Source: VRUE01 sp963753585
GTDB lineage: Bacteria; Actinomycetota; Thermoleophilia; Solirubrobacterales; 70-9
Assembly (NCBI GenBank): GCA_963753585.1
Contig: CAVWCU010000001.1
Coordinates: forward strand, 1,674,001 to 1,738,000
Length of the DNA: 64,000 nucleotides
Reading direction: 5' to 3'
The notes below the pieces were generated by a model, which was not told the origin of the DNA, did not search any database, and saw nothing but the letters and a program-made list of their open reading frames with translations. Both the position numbers and the translations under genes were made by a program. Below are positions 9,521 to 18,141 of this stretch, one piece after another. How positions within the stretch are numbered: the first letter of the stretch is position 1; every line of letters begins with the position of its first letter.

Positions 9521-9587
9521 GGGACCCCGGCCGTAGCGGCCGGGTGCCCCGACGAGCCAAGCGAGCCCGGCGCGCCCTAAGGGGCGC
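9521..9587. other. Two further hairpins upstream of the NTPase gene (possible leader RNA)
   Basis: CCCGGCCG-TAG-CGGCCGGG (9526-9544) is flanked by GGG and CCC that can extend the stem across a 2-nt internal loop. GCGCCC-TAAG-GGGCGC follows at 9572-9587. Together with the hairpin at 9475 this gives about 110 nt of continuous structure. No known RNA family was recognised. Confidence 0.35.
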
Positions 9588-9635
9588 CCAGACCGTGCGT
9601 GTTTTTGCAGCTACCCAACCCCTACGCGCGCACAC

Positions 9636-12038
9636 GTGACTCAGATCACCTACGACGTTGGCTATGAGCGGATCGGCGAGCTTGTCATCGAGATGGAAGC
9701 GGCACGCGATCGCAACGAGGCGACGACGCGGCTGACGCTGATCGACCGCCTGCTCTTCGACTGCCTCGGCTGGAGTCGGGACGAGGCCGACCTCGAGGAC
9801 CACGAGCGTGGTCAGTACGCCGACTACGTGCTTTCGCGCCAGCGTCGCCGCCTGGTCGTCGAGGCAAAGCGCGAGGGCGCGACCTTCGTACTGCCGGAAG
9901 GACTTGACCAGATCGCCAACGTCGAGGCCCTCTACGGGCTCGGCGGCGAGGTCGCCGTGGCGCTCGACCAGGTCGAGGGCTACGCCCACGACCGCGGCAT
10001 CCCCTACGCGGCGATCTGCAATGGCCACCAGCTCGTCGCCTTCATCGCCAACCGCCAGGACGGGATCGACGTGCGCCGAGGCCGGGCCCTCGTCTTCCCG
10101 ACCCCGGCCTCAATGCTGGCCGGCTTCGATCAGCTCTGGTCGGCCCTGAACCAGGCCGGCTGCGCGGCGATGAGCCTCTCGCGGATGCTCGGCGCCCGAG
10201 TTCAGACGCGGCCGCCGAAGCTCGCCGAGCAGGTCAAGGACTACCCCGGCGCCGCCAAGGCTGACGAGCGGCAGTACATGCTGGCGACCCTGAACGTCCT
10301 CTTCCTGCCCGACTACGTTCGCGACGACGAGAACGAGGACACTTTCCTGCTCGAGTGCTACTGCCCGCCCGGCGCCTTCTCGCGCCTGGCAATGCTGAAC
10401 CGCAGCGTGCTTAGAACCCGCTACTCGCTGGCGCTCGGCGAGGAGTTGAAGGTCGGCCTCGATGAGGCCGCCAGCAAGGATGGTCTCAACCCGGCCCTCC
10501 GAGACGAGGTCGCGGCCTCGAGCGCCGGCAAGGACCCGATGGTGCTGTTGGGCGACGTCGGCGTTGGCAAGACGATGTTCCTGCGGCGCCTCCTGCGAGT
10601 CGACGCCAAGGAAATCGCCGCCGACGGGGTCCTCCTCTACACGGACCTCGGCCGCGACGCGGTTCTGACCGAGATCAGGACCTTCGTCGCGGCTTCCTTC
10701 AAGAGTCAGCTGCGCGAGCGCTACGGCACCGACATCGACGAGGCCGACTTCCTGCGCGGCACTTACCAAGCCGAGGTCGTGCGCTTTGCCAAGGGCATCC
10801 ACGGCTCACTGGCGGTGACCGACGCCGAGGAGTTCCGGCGCCGGGAAATCGACTACCTGGCGGGGCTCGCCGACAACGTCGAGGAGCACATGCGGCGCTC
10901 GCTCGAGCACCTGGTAAAGCTGCGCCGCCAGCAGGTGATCATCGTCCTCGACAACATCGACCAACGCCAACAGACCGAACAGGAACAGGTCTTCCTCATC
11001 GCTGAGAGCTTTGCCAAGACTTGGCCCTGCACTGTCTTCGTTACCCTGCGTCCGGAGAGCTTCAATGCCTCCCGGGTCAGCGGCGCCCTGACCGGCTACC
11101 AACCGCGTGCCTTCACGGTGCAGCCACCGCGGGTTGAGAACGTGGTCTCCAAACGACTCGAGTTCGGCGCCAAGCACTACCGCGAACAAGGCCGGCTGCC
11201 CGAATGGCTGGGCTGGACCGCGGACTCTGAGGACCTCCGCGACTACCTCGAGATCCTGATCAAGAGCTTCAAGCGCTCCGAGCCCCTGCAGCGGACGCTC
11301 GTCAACCTCTCGGGCGGCAACGCCAGGCGGGCACTGGAGCTGATGAGCTCGTTCATCGAAAGCCCGCACGCCGAACACCTGCGGACCCTGAAGCGTGATC
11401 GCGATGCGAACACCGGCGACTACCTGGTCCCCGCCCACGACTTCCTGAAGGCGGTGCTCCTAGGCGACGCCCAGCATTACAGCCCCGAACGGTCGCGGAT
11501 CCCGAACCTTTTCGACATCACGACGATGGACACGAGCGAGCACTTCCTGCTGCCCTGCCTGCTGGGCCTCCTGAGCCGCGAGTCAAACCGCGGTCAAGGC
11601 GAGGGCTACCTTGCCGCCGAGGAGGCCTATCTGACCGTGCAGGGCCTCGGTTTCAACCCCGACCAAGTCGACTTCGCTCTGGCGCGCGCCATGACCGGAG
11701 AGCTGGTTGAAGTGCTGCCGCCCGAGGCAGAAACCGACGACGTCAACTCAATTCGCCTGACCAGCGTCGGAGCCTACGCCCACCAGGCGCTGGCGTTCGA
11801 CTTCCAGTACTACGACGCCGTCGTGATCGACACCCCGATCGCCGATCCCGCTCGCCGCGACGGGATCGGCATCGTTCACTCGACTACCGCACGGCTCAAG
11901 CGCGGCGAGGCCTTCCTCGACTATCTCGACGAATGCTGGGAGGCTTCGGGACTGGCCGAAGTCGACCTCTTCAATTGGAACCGCGCGCGGTCGATAGTTC
12001 TCGAGGAGATCGCCAAGATCCGATCGCGGCTGAACTAA
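9636..12038 (+). CDS. Orphan fusion: HSDR_N/PD-(D/E)XK-like nuclease domain plus P-loop NTPase and winged-helix tail
   Basis: 800 residues. Residues about 25-150 look like the N-terminal nuclease domain of type I restriction R subunits: YADYVL supplies an Asp and LVVEAKREG an E-x-K, giving a D...ExK site. A P-loop NTPase follows, with Walker A GDVGVGKT (about residue 305) and Walker B VIIVLDNIDQR (about 440). Residues about 650-740 look like a winged helix. This layout is common among anti-phage NTPases and nucleases, but there is no methylase, helicase or specificity gene beside it. GTG at 9636 is chosen; ATG at 9693 is possible. A single-gene defence effector is an inference. Confidence 0.65.
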   Translation: MTQITYDVGYERIGELVIEMEAARDRNEATTRLTLIDRLLFDCLGWSRDEADLEDHERGQYADYVLSRQRRRLVVEAKREGATFVLPEGLDQIANVEALYGLGGEVAVALDQVEGYAHDRGIPYAAICNGHQLVAFIANRQDGIDVRRGRALVFPTPASMLAGFDQLWSALNQAGCAAMSLSRMLGARVQTRPPKLAEQVKDYPGAAKADERQYMLATLNVLFLPDYVRDDENEDTFLLECYCPPGAFSRLAMLNRSVLRTRYSLALGEELKVGLDEAASKDGLNPALRDEVAASSAGKDPMVLLGDVGVGKTMFLRRLLRVDAKEIAADGVLLYTDLGRDAVLTEIRTFVAASFKSQLRERYGTDIDEADFLRGTYQAEVVRFAKGIHGSLAVTDAEEFRRREIDYLAGLADNVEEHMRRSLEHLVKLRRQQVIIVLDNIDQRQQTEQEQVFLIAESFAKTWPCTVFVTLRPESFNASRVSGALTGYQPRAFTVQPPRVENVVSKRLEFGAKHYREQGRLPEWLGWTADSEDLRDYLEILIKSFKRSEPLQRTLVNLSGGNARRALELMSSFIESPHAEHLRTLKRDRDANTGDYLVPAHDFLKAVLLGDAQHYSPERSRIPNLFDITTMDTSEHFLLPCLLGLLSRESNRGQGEGYLAAEEAYLTVQGLGFNPDQVDFALARAMTGELVEVLPPEAETDDVNSIRLTSVGAYAHQALAFDFQYYDAVVIDTPIADPARRDGIGIVHSTTARLKRGEAFLDYLDECWEASGLAEVDLFNWNRARSIVLEEIAKIRSRLN

Positions 12039-12102
12039 ACGGCTAACAGAACGCCGCGGATACGCCGAGGCGACATGTGCCTGGTAGAGATCTCTTGGGC
12101 TT

Positions 12103-13500
12103 CTACCGGCCAATGTGAAACCCGATCAGCTCCGGTATTCGGGAAAGCAAGGCGCTGATGGGGTCGGGGGTCTTTCCGGCCAGCTCCGCCTCCTCCTTGC
12201 GCATGATGCCCATGCGGATTGCCTCACCGCCGAGCCAGTGGAAGGGCTCGGGTGGGACGCGGGGTGGCGCAGGGTCGACGAAGGCCAAGCGGGACTCCTC
12301 GTCGCGGCGATCGAGGGCCAGGGAGGCGAGGGTGCGGCCGACCATGTGGGAGGGGCCGACGCCGTTGCCGGTGTAGCCGGCGGCGACGAAGGCGCGGTCG
12401 CCGCGCAGGGGGAGGACCAGGGGCAGGTGGGTCGGAGAGGCGTCGATGGGGCCGCCCCAGGCGTGGGTGAGGGTGCGGGCCCTGAGGCCGGGGAAGTACT
12501 CCCTGAGATGGGCAGCGGCTTCTGAGATCACCTGGGCATCGAGCTCGGAGCGCCCATGGAGGCGGGCGCCCATCGCGATCCGGCCGCCGCCCCAGCCGAA
12601 GAGGATCCTGCCGTCGGGCGTGGTGCGGAAGTAGTCGATCAGGGCGCGGCTGTCGGTGATGCACTCGCCACCGGTCCAACCGACCTCCTCGAGCAGGTCC
12701 GGGACCGGCTCGGTGAGGACGATGTGGGAGGAGGCGACGGTGAGGCTGTTGCGCAGCGGTCCGCGCGGCGCCTTCGCCGCCGCCCCGACCGCGAGCACGG
12801 CCGAGCGCGCCCGCACGACACCCCCAGCTGTGCGTGCCTCGACCCCGTGCGGCGAGCCGACCAGCCTGGTCACCGGCGAGCCCTCGCAAATTTCCACCCC
12901 CCGGTTCCGCAACCTCTCGCGCAGCCCCAGGGCCAGCCGCGCCGGCTGCACCGTCGCCGCATCAGGGTAGAAAGCGCCGCCGCGGAAGGCGGGCGACGCG
13001 CAGCGCTCGGCGACCTGCGCCGGCGAAAGCGGCTGGATCGCCTCAGTCACCCCCAGCTCTCGACAGACCTCCAGCGCCTCGATCCATTTCCCGTCATGCG
13101 CCTCCGCGGTGGAGACCTGGAGATAACCACCTGGCGCGTACCAAGCGTCGACACCCTCCTCCGCACAGAACTCCCCGATCCCGGTCGCGGCAGCTTGAGC
13201 CGCCCGCGCCACCGCAAGCGCGCCCTCGTCCCCCCACCGCCCCCGCATGTTCGGCAGCGAGAACCACATCACGTTGCAGAACCCCCCGTTCCGCCCGCTC
13301 GGCCCATAGCCACACCTCCCGGCCTCCAGCAGCACCACACTCGCCTCGGGCTCCAGCTTCTTGACGTGCCAAGCCGCCCACATCCCGGAGTACCCACCCC
13401 CGACCACGACGATGTCAACCGTCCGCTCCCCCACAAGCTCCGGCGCAACCTCAACCCCCGGCGCCTCCTCCAGCCAGTACCCGTGGGGGTCGTGTTTCAC
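12103..13500 (-). CDS. FAD-dependent amine/amino acid oxidoreductase (DAO family, PuuB-like)
   Basis: About 465 residues. The N-terminal dinucleotide site VDIVVVGGGYSGMWAAWHV is followed by GPSGRNGGF, the pattern of gamma-glutamylputrescine oxidase and related glycine-oxidase-like flavoproteins. The C-terminal FVAAGYTGNGVGPSHMVG closes the FAD site. It probably oxidises a primary or secondary amine to aldehyde or imino product with release of ammonia and reduced FAD. GTG at 13500 (VKHDPHGYW) is preferred; a longer frame starting at 13545 begins inside an inverted repeat and is less likely. The amine-utilisation theme matches the locus at 0.3-9 kb. Confidence 0.82.
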   Translation of the reverse strand: MKHDPHGYWLEEAPGVEVAPELVGERTVDIVVVGGGYSGMWAAWHVKKLEPEASVVLLEAGRCGYGPSGRNGGFCNVMWFSLPNMRGRWGDEGALAVARAAQAAATGIGEFCAEEGVDAWYAPGGYLQVSTAEAHDGKWIEALEVCRELGVTEAIQPLSPAQVAERCASPAFRGGAFYPDAATVQPARLALGLRERLRNRGVEICEGSPVTRLVGSPHGVEARTAGGVVRARSAVLAVGAAAKAPRGPLRNSLTVASSHIVLTEPVPDLLEEVGWTGGECITDSRALIDYFRTTPDGRILFGWGGGRIAMGARLHGRSELDAQVISEAAAHLREYFPGLRARTLTHAWGGPIDASPTHLPLVLPLRGDRAFVAAGYTGNGVGPSHMVGRTLASLALDRRDEESRLAFVDPAPPRVPPEPFHWLGGEAIRMGIMRKEEAELAGKTPDPISALLSRIPELIGFHIGR

Positions 13501-13517
13501 GGGTCCGAGTCTGCCAG

Positions 13518-13595
13518 GGACGCACGGGTGGGGTCCCCAAAACACTCAAGCGCGGCTCCCGCCGCGCGTTTTGGGGAAACCCCACCCGTGCGTCC
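13518..13595. repeat. Palindromic element (ACTCAA type) between divergent genes
   Basis: 16-bp outer arms (13518-13533 with 13580-13595) are perfect. A second paired segment CCCCAAAAC with GTTTTGGGG follows, then an unpaired ACTCAA (13544-13549), then inner stem GCGCGGC/GCCGCGC around TCCC. The element at 57600-57676 has the same plan and the same CCCAAAACACTCAA and CGTTTTGGG segments. It lies just outside the FAD oxidoreductase start and before the enolase-family gene. Confidence 0.8.
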
Positions 13596-13598
13596 TCA

Positions 13599-13604
13599 TA
13601 CACT
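13599..13604 (+). promoter_or_regulatory. -10-like TACACT, 6 nt before GTG (leaderless start)
   Basis: TACACT ends 6 nt before the GTG of the enolase-family gene and there is no ribosome site. This spacing puts the transcript start at or next to the start codon. Confidence 0.55.
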
Positions 13605-13610
13605 CCGCCC

Positions 13611-14672
13611 GTGCCCACCTTCGACGCCCTCGCAAACCTCCCCCTGGAGATCGAGGGCTACGAGCTTCAGCCCCTGGAGTTGCACCTCCCCAGCTTTGAA
13701 CGTCTCAGCACCGTGATCCATATGTGGGGTGGTGGCGAGGACGGGCTGGGCGAGGACGTCACCTACGACCCGGTCGACCACATCGCGCTCCAGGACGCCG
13801 GGCCGACGCTCGACATCACCGGCTTCTCGACCCTGGGCGAGTTCTGCGCGATGGTCGGCGAGCTGGACACCTTCCCGGCCGAGCCGCAGCGGGAGGTCTC
13901 GCGCCTTTACCGGCGCTGGGCCTTCGAGTCGGCGGCACTCGACCTGGCTCTGCGGCAGGCGGGCAAGGGCTTGGCCGGGGCGGTCGGCCGCGAGCCGGGG
14001 CCGGTCGAGTTCGTCTGCTCGATGCGGCTCTCACCTGGGGGCGAGGAACCGTCGACGATCGAGACCCTGCGGGCCAAGCTCGACCGCTACCCGGACCTGC
14101 GCTTCAAGCTCGACCCGGTCAACGACTGGACCGACGAGCTGATCGCCGAGCTCGTCGCGACCGGCGCCGTCGACTCGCTCGACCTGAAGGGTTTCTACAA
14201 GGGCACGGTGGTCGACGTCGAGACCGACCCCGAGCTCTACGCGAAGCTGATCGAGGCCTTCCCCGAGGCCTGGATCGAGGACCCCGACGTCACCGAGGAG
14301 ACAAGGCCGATCCTCGAACCCGTCCGCGACCGGCTCACCTGGGACGCGCCGATCCACTCGATCGCCGACATCGAGGCGCTGCCCTGGCAGCCGAAGATGG
14401 TCAACGTCAAGCCCTCGCGGATCGGCGGCCTGCGCGAGCTCTGCGAGACCTACGACTACTGCGCCGAGCACGGCATCGGCGCCTACGGCGGCGGCCAGTG
14501 GGAGCTGGGCGTCGGCCGCGGCCAGATCCAGGTGCTCGCCTCGCTCTTCCACCCGGACACACCCAACGACACGGCGCCGCGCGGCTACAACGAATCAGAG
14601 CCGCCGGCGGGCCTGCCGACCAGCCCGCTCGAGCCCCGGCTGACGCCCACCGGCTTCCGCTGGGACGGCTGA
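13611..14672 (+). CDS. Enolase-superfamily protein (mandelate racemase/muconate lactonizing-like)
   Basis: 353 residues. The order of elements fits the enolase superfamily: an N-terminal capping domain, then a barrel with FKLDPVNDW, SLDLKGFYKG, WIEDPDV and VNVKPSRIGGL, which resemble the metal-binding acid and lysine strands. The final part has GQWELGVGRGQIQVLASLF. Members abstract the alpha proton of a carboxylate; the specific reaction (racemase, dehydratase or epimerase) cannot be told. The GTG start follows a TACACT box directly. It is divergent from the FAD oxidoreductase across a palindromic element. Confidence 0.7.
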   Translation: MPTFDALANLPLEIEGYELQPLELHLPSFERLSTVIHMWGGGEDGLGEDVTYDPVDHIALQDAGPTLDITGFSTLGEFCAMVGELDTFPAEPQREVSRLYRRWAFESAALDLALRQAGKGLAGAVGREPGPVEFVCSMRLSPGGEEPSTIETLRAKLDRYPDLRFKLDPVNDWTDELIAELVATGAVDSLDLKGFYKGTVVDVETDPELYAKLIEAFPEAWIEDPDVTEETRPILEPVRDRLTWDAPIHSIADIEALPWQPKMVNVKPSRIGGLRELCETYDYCAEHGIGAYGGGQWELGVGRGQIQVLASLFHPDTPNDTAPRGYNESEPPAGLPTSPLEPRLTPTGFRWDG

Positions 14673-14705
14673 GGGCGTAAGGGAAACCTAAGCGCGAGTT
14701 CGGCC

Positions 14706-14727
14706 AGCCGAATCCGACGATTCGGCT
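14706..14727. promoter_or_regulatory. 9-bp perfect inverted repeat upstream of ferritin
   Basis: AGCCGAATC and GATTCGGCT pair perfectly around CGAC. It lies 34-60 bp after the enolase-family stop and 40 bp before the ferritin start. It may be a terminator for the first gene or an operator for ferritin. AACCTAA just upstream (14685-14691 region) resembles half of an IdeR/DtxR iron box; this is weak. Confidence 0.4.
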
Positions 14728-14766
14728 ACGTTTGCCTCAACCCCGCCACGCGAGCAAGGAGAAATC

Positions 14767-15297
14767 ATGGCCGAGAAAAGCTTTGCCGACGCGCTCAACG
14801 AGCAGATCGCCAACGAGTTCGCCGCCTCGCAGCAGTACGTCGGCGCCGCCGTGTACTACGACGCCGAGACCCTGCCCCGGCTGGCTGCCTTCTTCTACCG
14901 CCAGGCGATGGAGGAGCGCGAGCACGCGATGATGATGATCCAGTACCTGCTCGACGTCGGCGAGGGGATCCACATCCCTGACATCAAGTCGCAGGAGACG
15001 ACCTACGCCGACGGCAGCGCCCCCGTGCGGATGGCGCTCGAACAGGAGAAGCGGGTCAGCGACGAGATCTTCGCCCTCTTCGAGCTGGCGCGCGAGATCA
15101 AGGACTACCGCGCCGAGCAGTTCCTCCAGTGGTTCGTCAAGGAGCAGGTCGAGGAGGTCGCCCTGATGAGCGACCTGCTCAACGTCGTGGAACGCTCGAA
15201 GGAGAACCTGCTGCTCGCCGAGGACTACATCGCGCGGGAGAGCCTTGGCGAGGAGGGCTCGGACCCGACCGCCCCGCCGATGGCGGGCGGCGGCTAG
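14767..15297 (+). CDS. Ferritin (bacterial non-haem iron storage protein)
   Basis: 176 residues, the usual ferritin length plus a short Gly/Pro-rich tail. The four-helix fold is visible, with ferroxidase-type ligands: Glu in NEQIANEF, Glu/His in MEEREHAM and Glu/Gln in EQFLQWFVKEQVEE. It oxidises Fe(II) and stores it as mineral in a 24-mer shell in the cytoplasm. The ATG at 14767 has a good AAGGAGAAAT ribosome site, unlike many genes here. Its stop overlaps the stop of the convergent S51 peptidase. Confidence 0.92.
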   Translation: MAEKSFADALNEQIANEFAASQQYVGAAVYYDAETLPRLAAFFYRQAMEEREHAMMMIQYLLDVGEGIHIPDIKSQETTYADGSAPVRMALEQEKRVSDEIFALFELAREIKDYRAEQFLQWFVKEQVEEVALMSDLLNVVERSKENLLLAEDYIARESLGEEGSDPTAPPMAGGG

Positions 15298-16085
15298 CCG
15301 AGCCAGCCGGCGCGCTTGCGCATGCTTTTGATCCGGCGGAACTCGGCGATGTCCTCCCTTAGCGCCGCGGGAGCTGGGGCGGGGAGAAAGCGTGCCGGCA
15401 AGGGCGACTCGACCACGCCGGTTTCGGAGCTCGAGACCTTGTAGGCGCGGGCGCCGCGGCGGGCTGTGATCGCGGAGGGAGGGCCGGTGCCCTCCCAGAG
15501 GAGGCCGGCGTAGTCGTCGAGGCCGTAGCCACCAGGCATGCCGCCGGCCACGGCATCCAGGTAGGCGGCGCGGCGCTCGGGCTCGTTGTTGTAGTGGACG
15601 CAGAGGCTGCCGCCGAGCAGCCCCAGCCCCGCCTCCACCTCGGGGCGCCCCGAGGACTTGGTGATCCCGGCTTCGAACCAGCACATCGCCCCGGCGCTCT
15701 GGCCGGCGAGGACGATGCCCTGCTTCCAGGCGATGCTGAGGATCGCGCTGAGTTCGTGCGCCTCCCAGACGGCGAGCAGGTTGACCAGGCTGCCGCCGCC
15801 GACGTAGATCAGGTCCTGGGCGAGCAGGTGGTCGCGCAGCGCCATCGGCCGCCGTCCGAGCCGGAAGAGCGAGAGGTCGGAGGGGTCGCAGGGTCGCTCG
15901 CCGAAGGCGGCATAGAAGCGGCCGATCTGCTCGGAGGTGTCGCCGCTGGCGGTCGGCAGGATGCAGATCCGCGGCCTGCCCCCGGCCCGCTCGGTCGCAA
16001 GGCGCAGCATCAGCTCGCTCACCGCGCGGTCGGGCGGGCGCGAGCTGAAGTCGTGGCCGCCGAGGGTCAGTATGCGGGTGACCAT
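15294..16085 (-). CDS. S51-family peptidase E-like protein, copy 1
   Basis: 263 residues. The nucleophile elbow is GQSAGAMCWF, with Ser as the S51 catalytic residue. Around it are ICILPTASGDTSEQIG at the N-terminus and DLIYVGGGSLVNLL, both typical of the class I glutamine amidotransferase-like fold of peptidase E and cyanophycinase relatives. It would hydrolyse Asp-containing dipeptides or similar products. ATG at 16085 overlaps the stop of the upstream paralogue (TGATG), so the pair is translationally coupled. Confidence 0.85.
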   Translation of the reverse strand: MVTRILTLGGHDFSSRPPDRAVSELMLRLATERAGGRPRICILPTASGDTSEQIGRFYAAFGERPCDPSDLSLFRLGRRPMALRDHLLAQDLIYVGGGSLVNLLAVWEAHELSAILSIAWKQGIVLAGQSAGAMCWFEAGITKSSGRPEVEAGLGLLGGSLCVHYNNEPERRAAYLDAVAGGMPGGYGLDDYAGLLWEGTGPPSAITARRGARAYKVSSSETGVVESPLPARFLPAPAPAALREDIAEFRRIKSMRKRAGWLG

Positions 16086-16846
16086 CAGGCGGCGATGGCG
16101 GTCGGGCTCCCCGCCATGGGGACGACCGGGACGGGCGGGTCGGCGAGGTACGTGGTGGCCAACTGCATCTCGACGACGTGGCCCCCGACCGCGTCGAGGC
16201 GGTACCCGCGTGCCGCCGGCCGCGAGGCGATGACTCGGTGGAGCTCCTCTCCGACGAAGTGCAAGGCGGCACCGTCCTGCGCGGCATAGCCGGAACACAT
16301 CCCGGAGCGAAGCAGGCCGTGGTAGGCGAGGCCGTGCTTGGAGCCGGGCGCGTAGTGGACGCAGTTGCTGAAGGGCAGTAGGCCCAGCCCCTCGACCCTC
16401 CGCGGCGCCCCGTGGAAGCCGCTGAGCGCCTCGGCGAACCAGCAGAGCGAGCCTGCTGAGAGGCCGCAGAGGACGATTCCCGCCTCCCACGCTTCACGCA
16501 GGATGACGTCGATCCCGTGAGCCCGCCAGACGCCGATCAGGCTGACCACGCTGCCGCCGCCGACGTAGATCAGGTCTTGGGAGAGCAGGTGCTCGCGCAG
16601 GTCGGCGGGGCCCTGCTCGCGCCGGAAGAGCGAGATGTGGCTGGCCTCGCAGGTTCCGGCCGGGAAAGCGCGATAGAAGCGCACGACGTAGTGGTCCGCG
16701 TCCCCACTCGCCGAGGGCAGGAAACAGACGCGGGGGCGCTCGCGCGGGCAGAGCCCGAGCACGTACTCGTCGAGCAGGGGGTTGCCCGACTCCATCGAGA
16801 AGCCGCCGCCGCCGAAGGCCACGATCTGGCGAGGCGCAGTCTCCAT
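16085..16846 (-). CDS. S51-family peptidase E-like protein, copy 2
   Basis: 253 residues from ATG at 16846 (METAPRQIVAFGGGG). The nucleophile motif is CGLSAGSLCWF, and VCFLPSASGDADHYV and DLIYVGGGSVVSLI match the downstream copy, so this is a tandem duplication with diverged loops. The open frame extends upstream to 16957, but that extension is Arg-rich and unlike the family, so the shorter start is preferred. Same predicted dipeptidase-type role as copy 1. Two unequal copies may form a heteromer or have different substrates (inference). Confidence 0.82.
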   Translation of the reverse strand: METAPRQIVAFGGGGFSMESGNPLLDEYVLGLCPRERPRVCFLPSASGDADHYVVRFYRAFPAGTCEASHISLFRREQGPADLREHLLSQDLIYVGGGSVVSLIGVWRAHGIDVILREAWEAGIVLCGLSAGSLCWFAEALSGFHGAPRRVEGLGLLPFSNCVHYAPGSKHGLAYHGLLRSGMCSGYAAQDGAALHFVGEELHRVIASRPAARGYRLDAVGGHVVEMQLATTYLADPPVPVVPMAGSPTAIAA

Positions 16847-17047
16847 TGGCAGATGTTCGCGGCGCCGGAGCGCTCTGTGGTTGTACAGGGGTCTGAGATT
16901 CGACCCCGCCCGATCGCCCGCATGTACATACACCCGTCGCCTTGCTTTCCGACGCACTTTTTGGGACGCTGATGGTCTGCAGTTCCAGCGGCAGCTGCCA
17001 GGGAGGTGGGCCGAACAGGCCTAGACGCCTGAGCACACCATGCCGCG

Positions 17048-17698
17048 ATGACAAAACCGATTCCCACCTCTTCACCCGCAGGGCAACGCCTGTCGGCCAC
17101 AGACCGCGACCGGCGCGAAGAGATCCTCGCGGCAACGATCCTCGTCATCGGCCGCAAGGGGTACAGGGACGCCACCGTAGACGACGTAATCGCGGAAGCC
17201 GGCGTCGACCGGGGCACGTTCGACGGGCAGTTCACGGGGAAGCACGAGTGCTTCCTGGCGGCCTACGACATGGCGGTCGAGCGGCTCTTTGCCCAGGTCG
17301 ACGGCAGCTGCAACCGCAAGAAGGACTGGCTGGAGCGAGTGCGGGAGGGCTTGATGGCAATCGTCGACCTGTTCGTGCTCGAGCCGGAGCTCGCGCGCAT
17401 CGCCGTGGTCGAGGCCATCACGGCCGGCGCCGAGGCGCGCCGGCGCCACTGGCACGCGATCTCCCGGTTCACGGAGTACCTGGTTGAGGGCCAGGGGCTC
17501 GCCAACGGCAGGGAGTTGCCTGCCAGCATCTCGCTGATGTCGGCCGGCGCCGTCTCCGGCCTGATCTTCGAGGAACTGCTGGCGGGGCGTCCGGCGGAGC
17601 TGCCCGCGCTGCTGCCCGACCTGCTCTTCGCGGTCCTCGTCCCCTACATCGGGCCCCGGGCGGCGGCAGCGGAGATGCGACGCGTCGGACGCGGCTGA
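17048..17698 (+). CDS. TetR-family transcriptional regulator
   Basis: 216 residues. Residues about 22-70 form the TetR DNA-binding domain: RREEILAATILVIGRKG, then TVDDVIAEAGVDRGTF, the recognition helix region, ending with GKHECFLAAYD. The C-terminal ligand domain is all alpha and not informative. It starts 201 bp from the divergent S51 pair, which is its most likely target besides itself. Its 3' end overlaps the convergent sigma factor gene by 55 bp. Confidence 0.85.
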   Translation: MTKPIPTSSPAGQRLSATDRDRREEILAATILVIGRKGYRDATVDDVIAEAGVDRGTFDGQFTGKHECFLAAYDMAVERLFAQVDGSCNRKKDWLERVREGLMAIVDLFVLEPELARIAVVEAITAGAEARRRHWHAISRFTEYLVEGQGLANGRELPASISLMSAGAVSGLIFEELLAGRPAELPALLPDLLFAVLVPYIGPRAAAAEMRRVGRG

Positions 17699-18141
17699 GG
17701 CCGGTCGGCGTCCTCGCCCTCGATAATCGCCCGGCGCAGTTTCAGCCTCAGCCGGTGCAGGCGGACCTTGACGGTTCCGTCCGGCAGGCCCAGCCGGCGC
17801 GCTATCGCCTGCTGGGTCAGATCCTCGGTGTAGCGCAGCCTGAGGAGCTGGCGATCGTCCTCGTCCAGGCTCTCGATGATTGCGTGGAGATCCGCACGCT
17901 CGACGGTCGAGGCGATGCGCTCGTCGTCGACACCCTCCTGCGTCTCGACCTCGGCCACCGGATCGGGGCGGACGCGTTCGTGCTGGCGGTAGGCCTCGTT
18001 GCGAACGATCGTCGCCAGCCACTCGTTGCGCCGCTGGCCATCGCGGAGAGTGGAGCGCCGGCGCCATGCCCGCAGCAGAGCATCCTGAGCGATGTCCTCC
18101 ACCTCGCTTGGATTACTGGTGTACCGGTGGGCGATCCGCAC
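17644..18141 (-). CDS. ECF-type RNA polymerase sigma factor (start uncertain)
   Basis: At least 165 residues. Region 2 reads YTSNPSEVEDIAQDALLRAW and region 4 contains QQAIARRLGLPDGTVKVRLH, a standard sigma-70 region 4 helix-turn-helix. GTG at 18141 cuts off the start of region 2. The same frame stays open upstream to about 18205 and encodes EDWQWDEAHRFCVRIAHR, which fits region 2.1, but has no ATG, GTG or TTG. So either a rare start codon is used or an indel hides the true start. No anti-sigma gene is adjacent. Confidence 0.8.
   Translation of the reverse strand: MRIAHRYTSNPSEVEDIAQDALLRAWRRRSTLRDGQRRNEWLATIVRNEAYRQHERVRPDPVAEVETQEGVDDERIASTVERADLHAIIESLDEDDRQLLRLRYTEDLTQQAIARRLGLPDGTVKVRLHRLRLKLRRAIIEGEDADRPQPRPTRRISAAAARGPM

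Larger units (their letters stand above)
9045..9635. other. 591-bp gene-free stretch with GC-rich hairpins
   Basis: No convincing coding frame is present; the open frames here are short and lack family features. The right half holds three successive strong hairpins (9475-9498, 9521-9549, 9572-9587) ending 48 bp before the NTPase gene. It may hold the terminator of the mmsA operon and a promoter or leader RNA for the next gene. Confidence 0.5.

Noticed and set aside
13501..13545. Longer FAD oxidoreductase beginning at 13545
   Set aside because: The added residues are encoded by one arm of the palindromic element and are not part of the flavoprotein fold; GTG at 13500 is better.
16847..16957. 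Arg-rich N-terminal extension of the upstream S51 peptidase
   Set aside because: It does not resemble the family and the coupled paralogue lacks it; the region is better read as promoter and leader between divergent genes.
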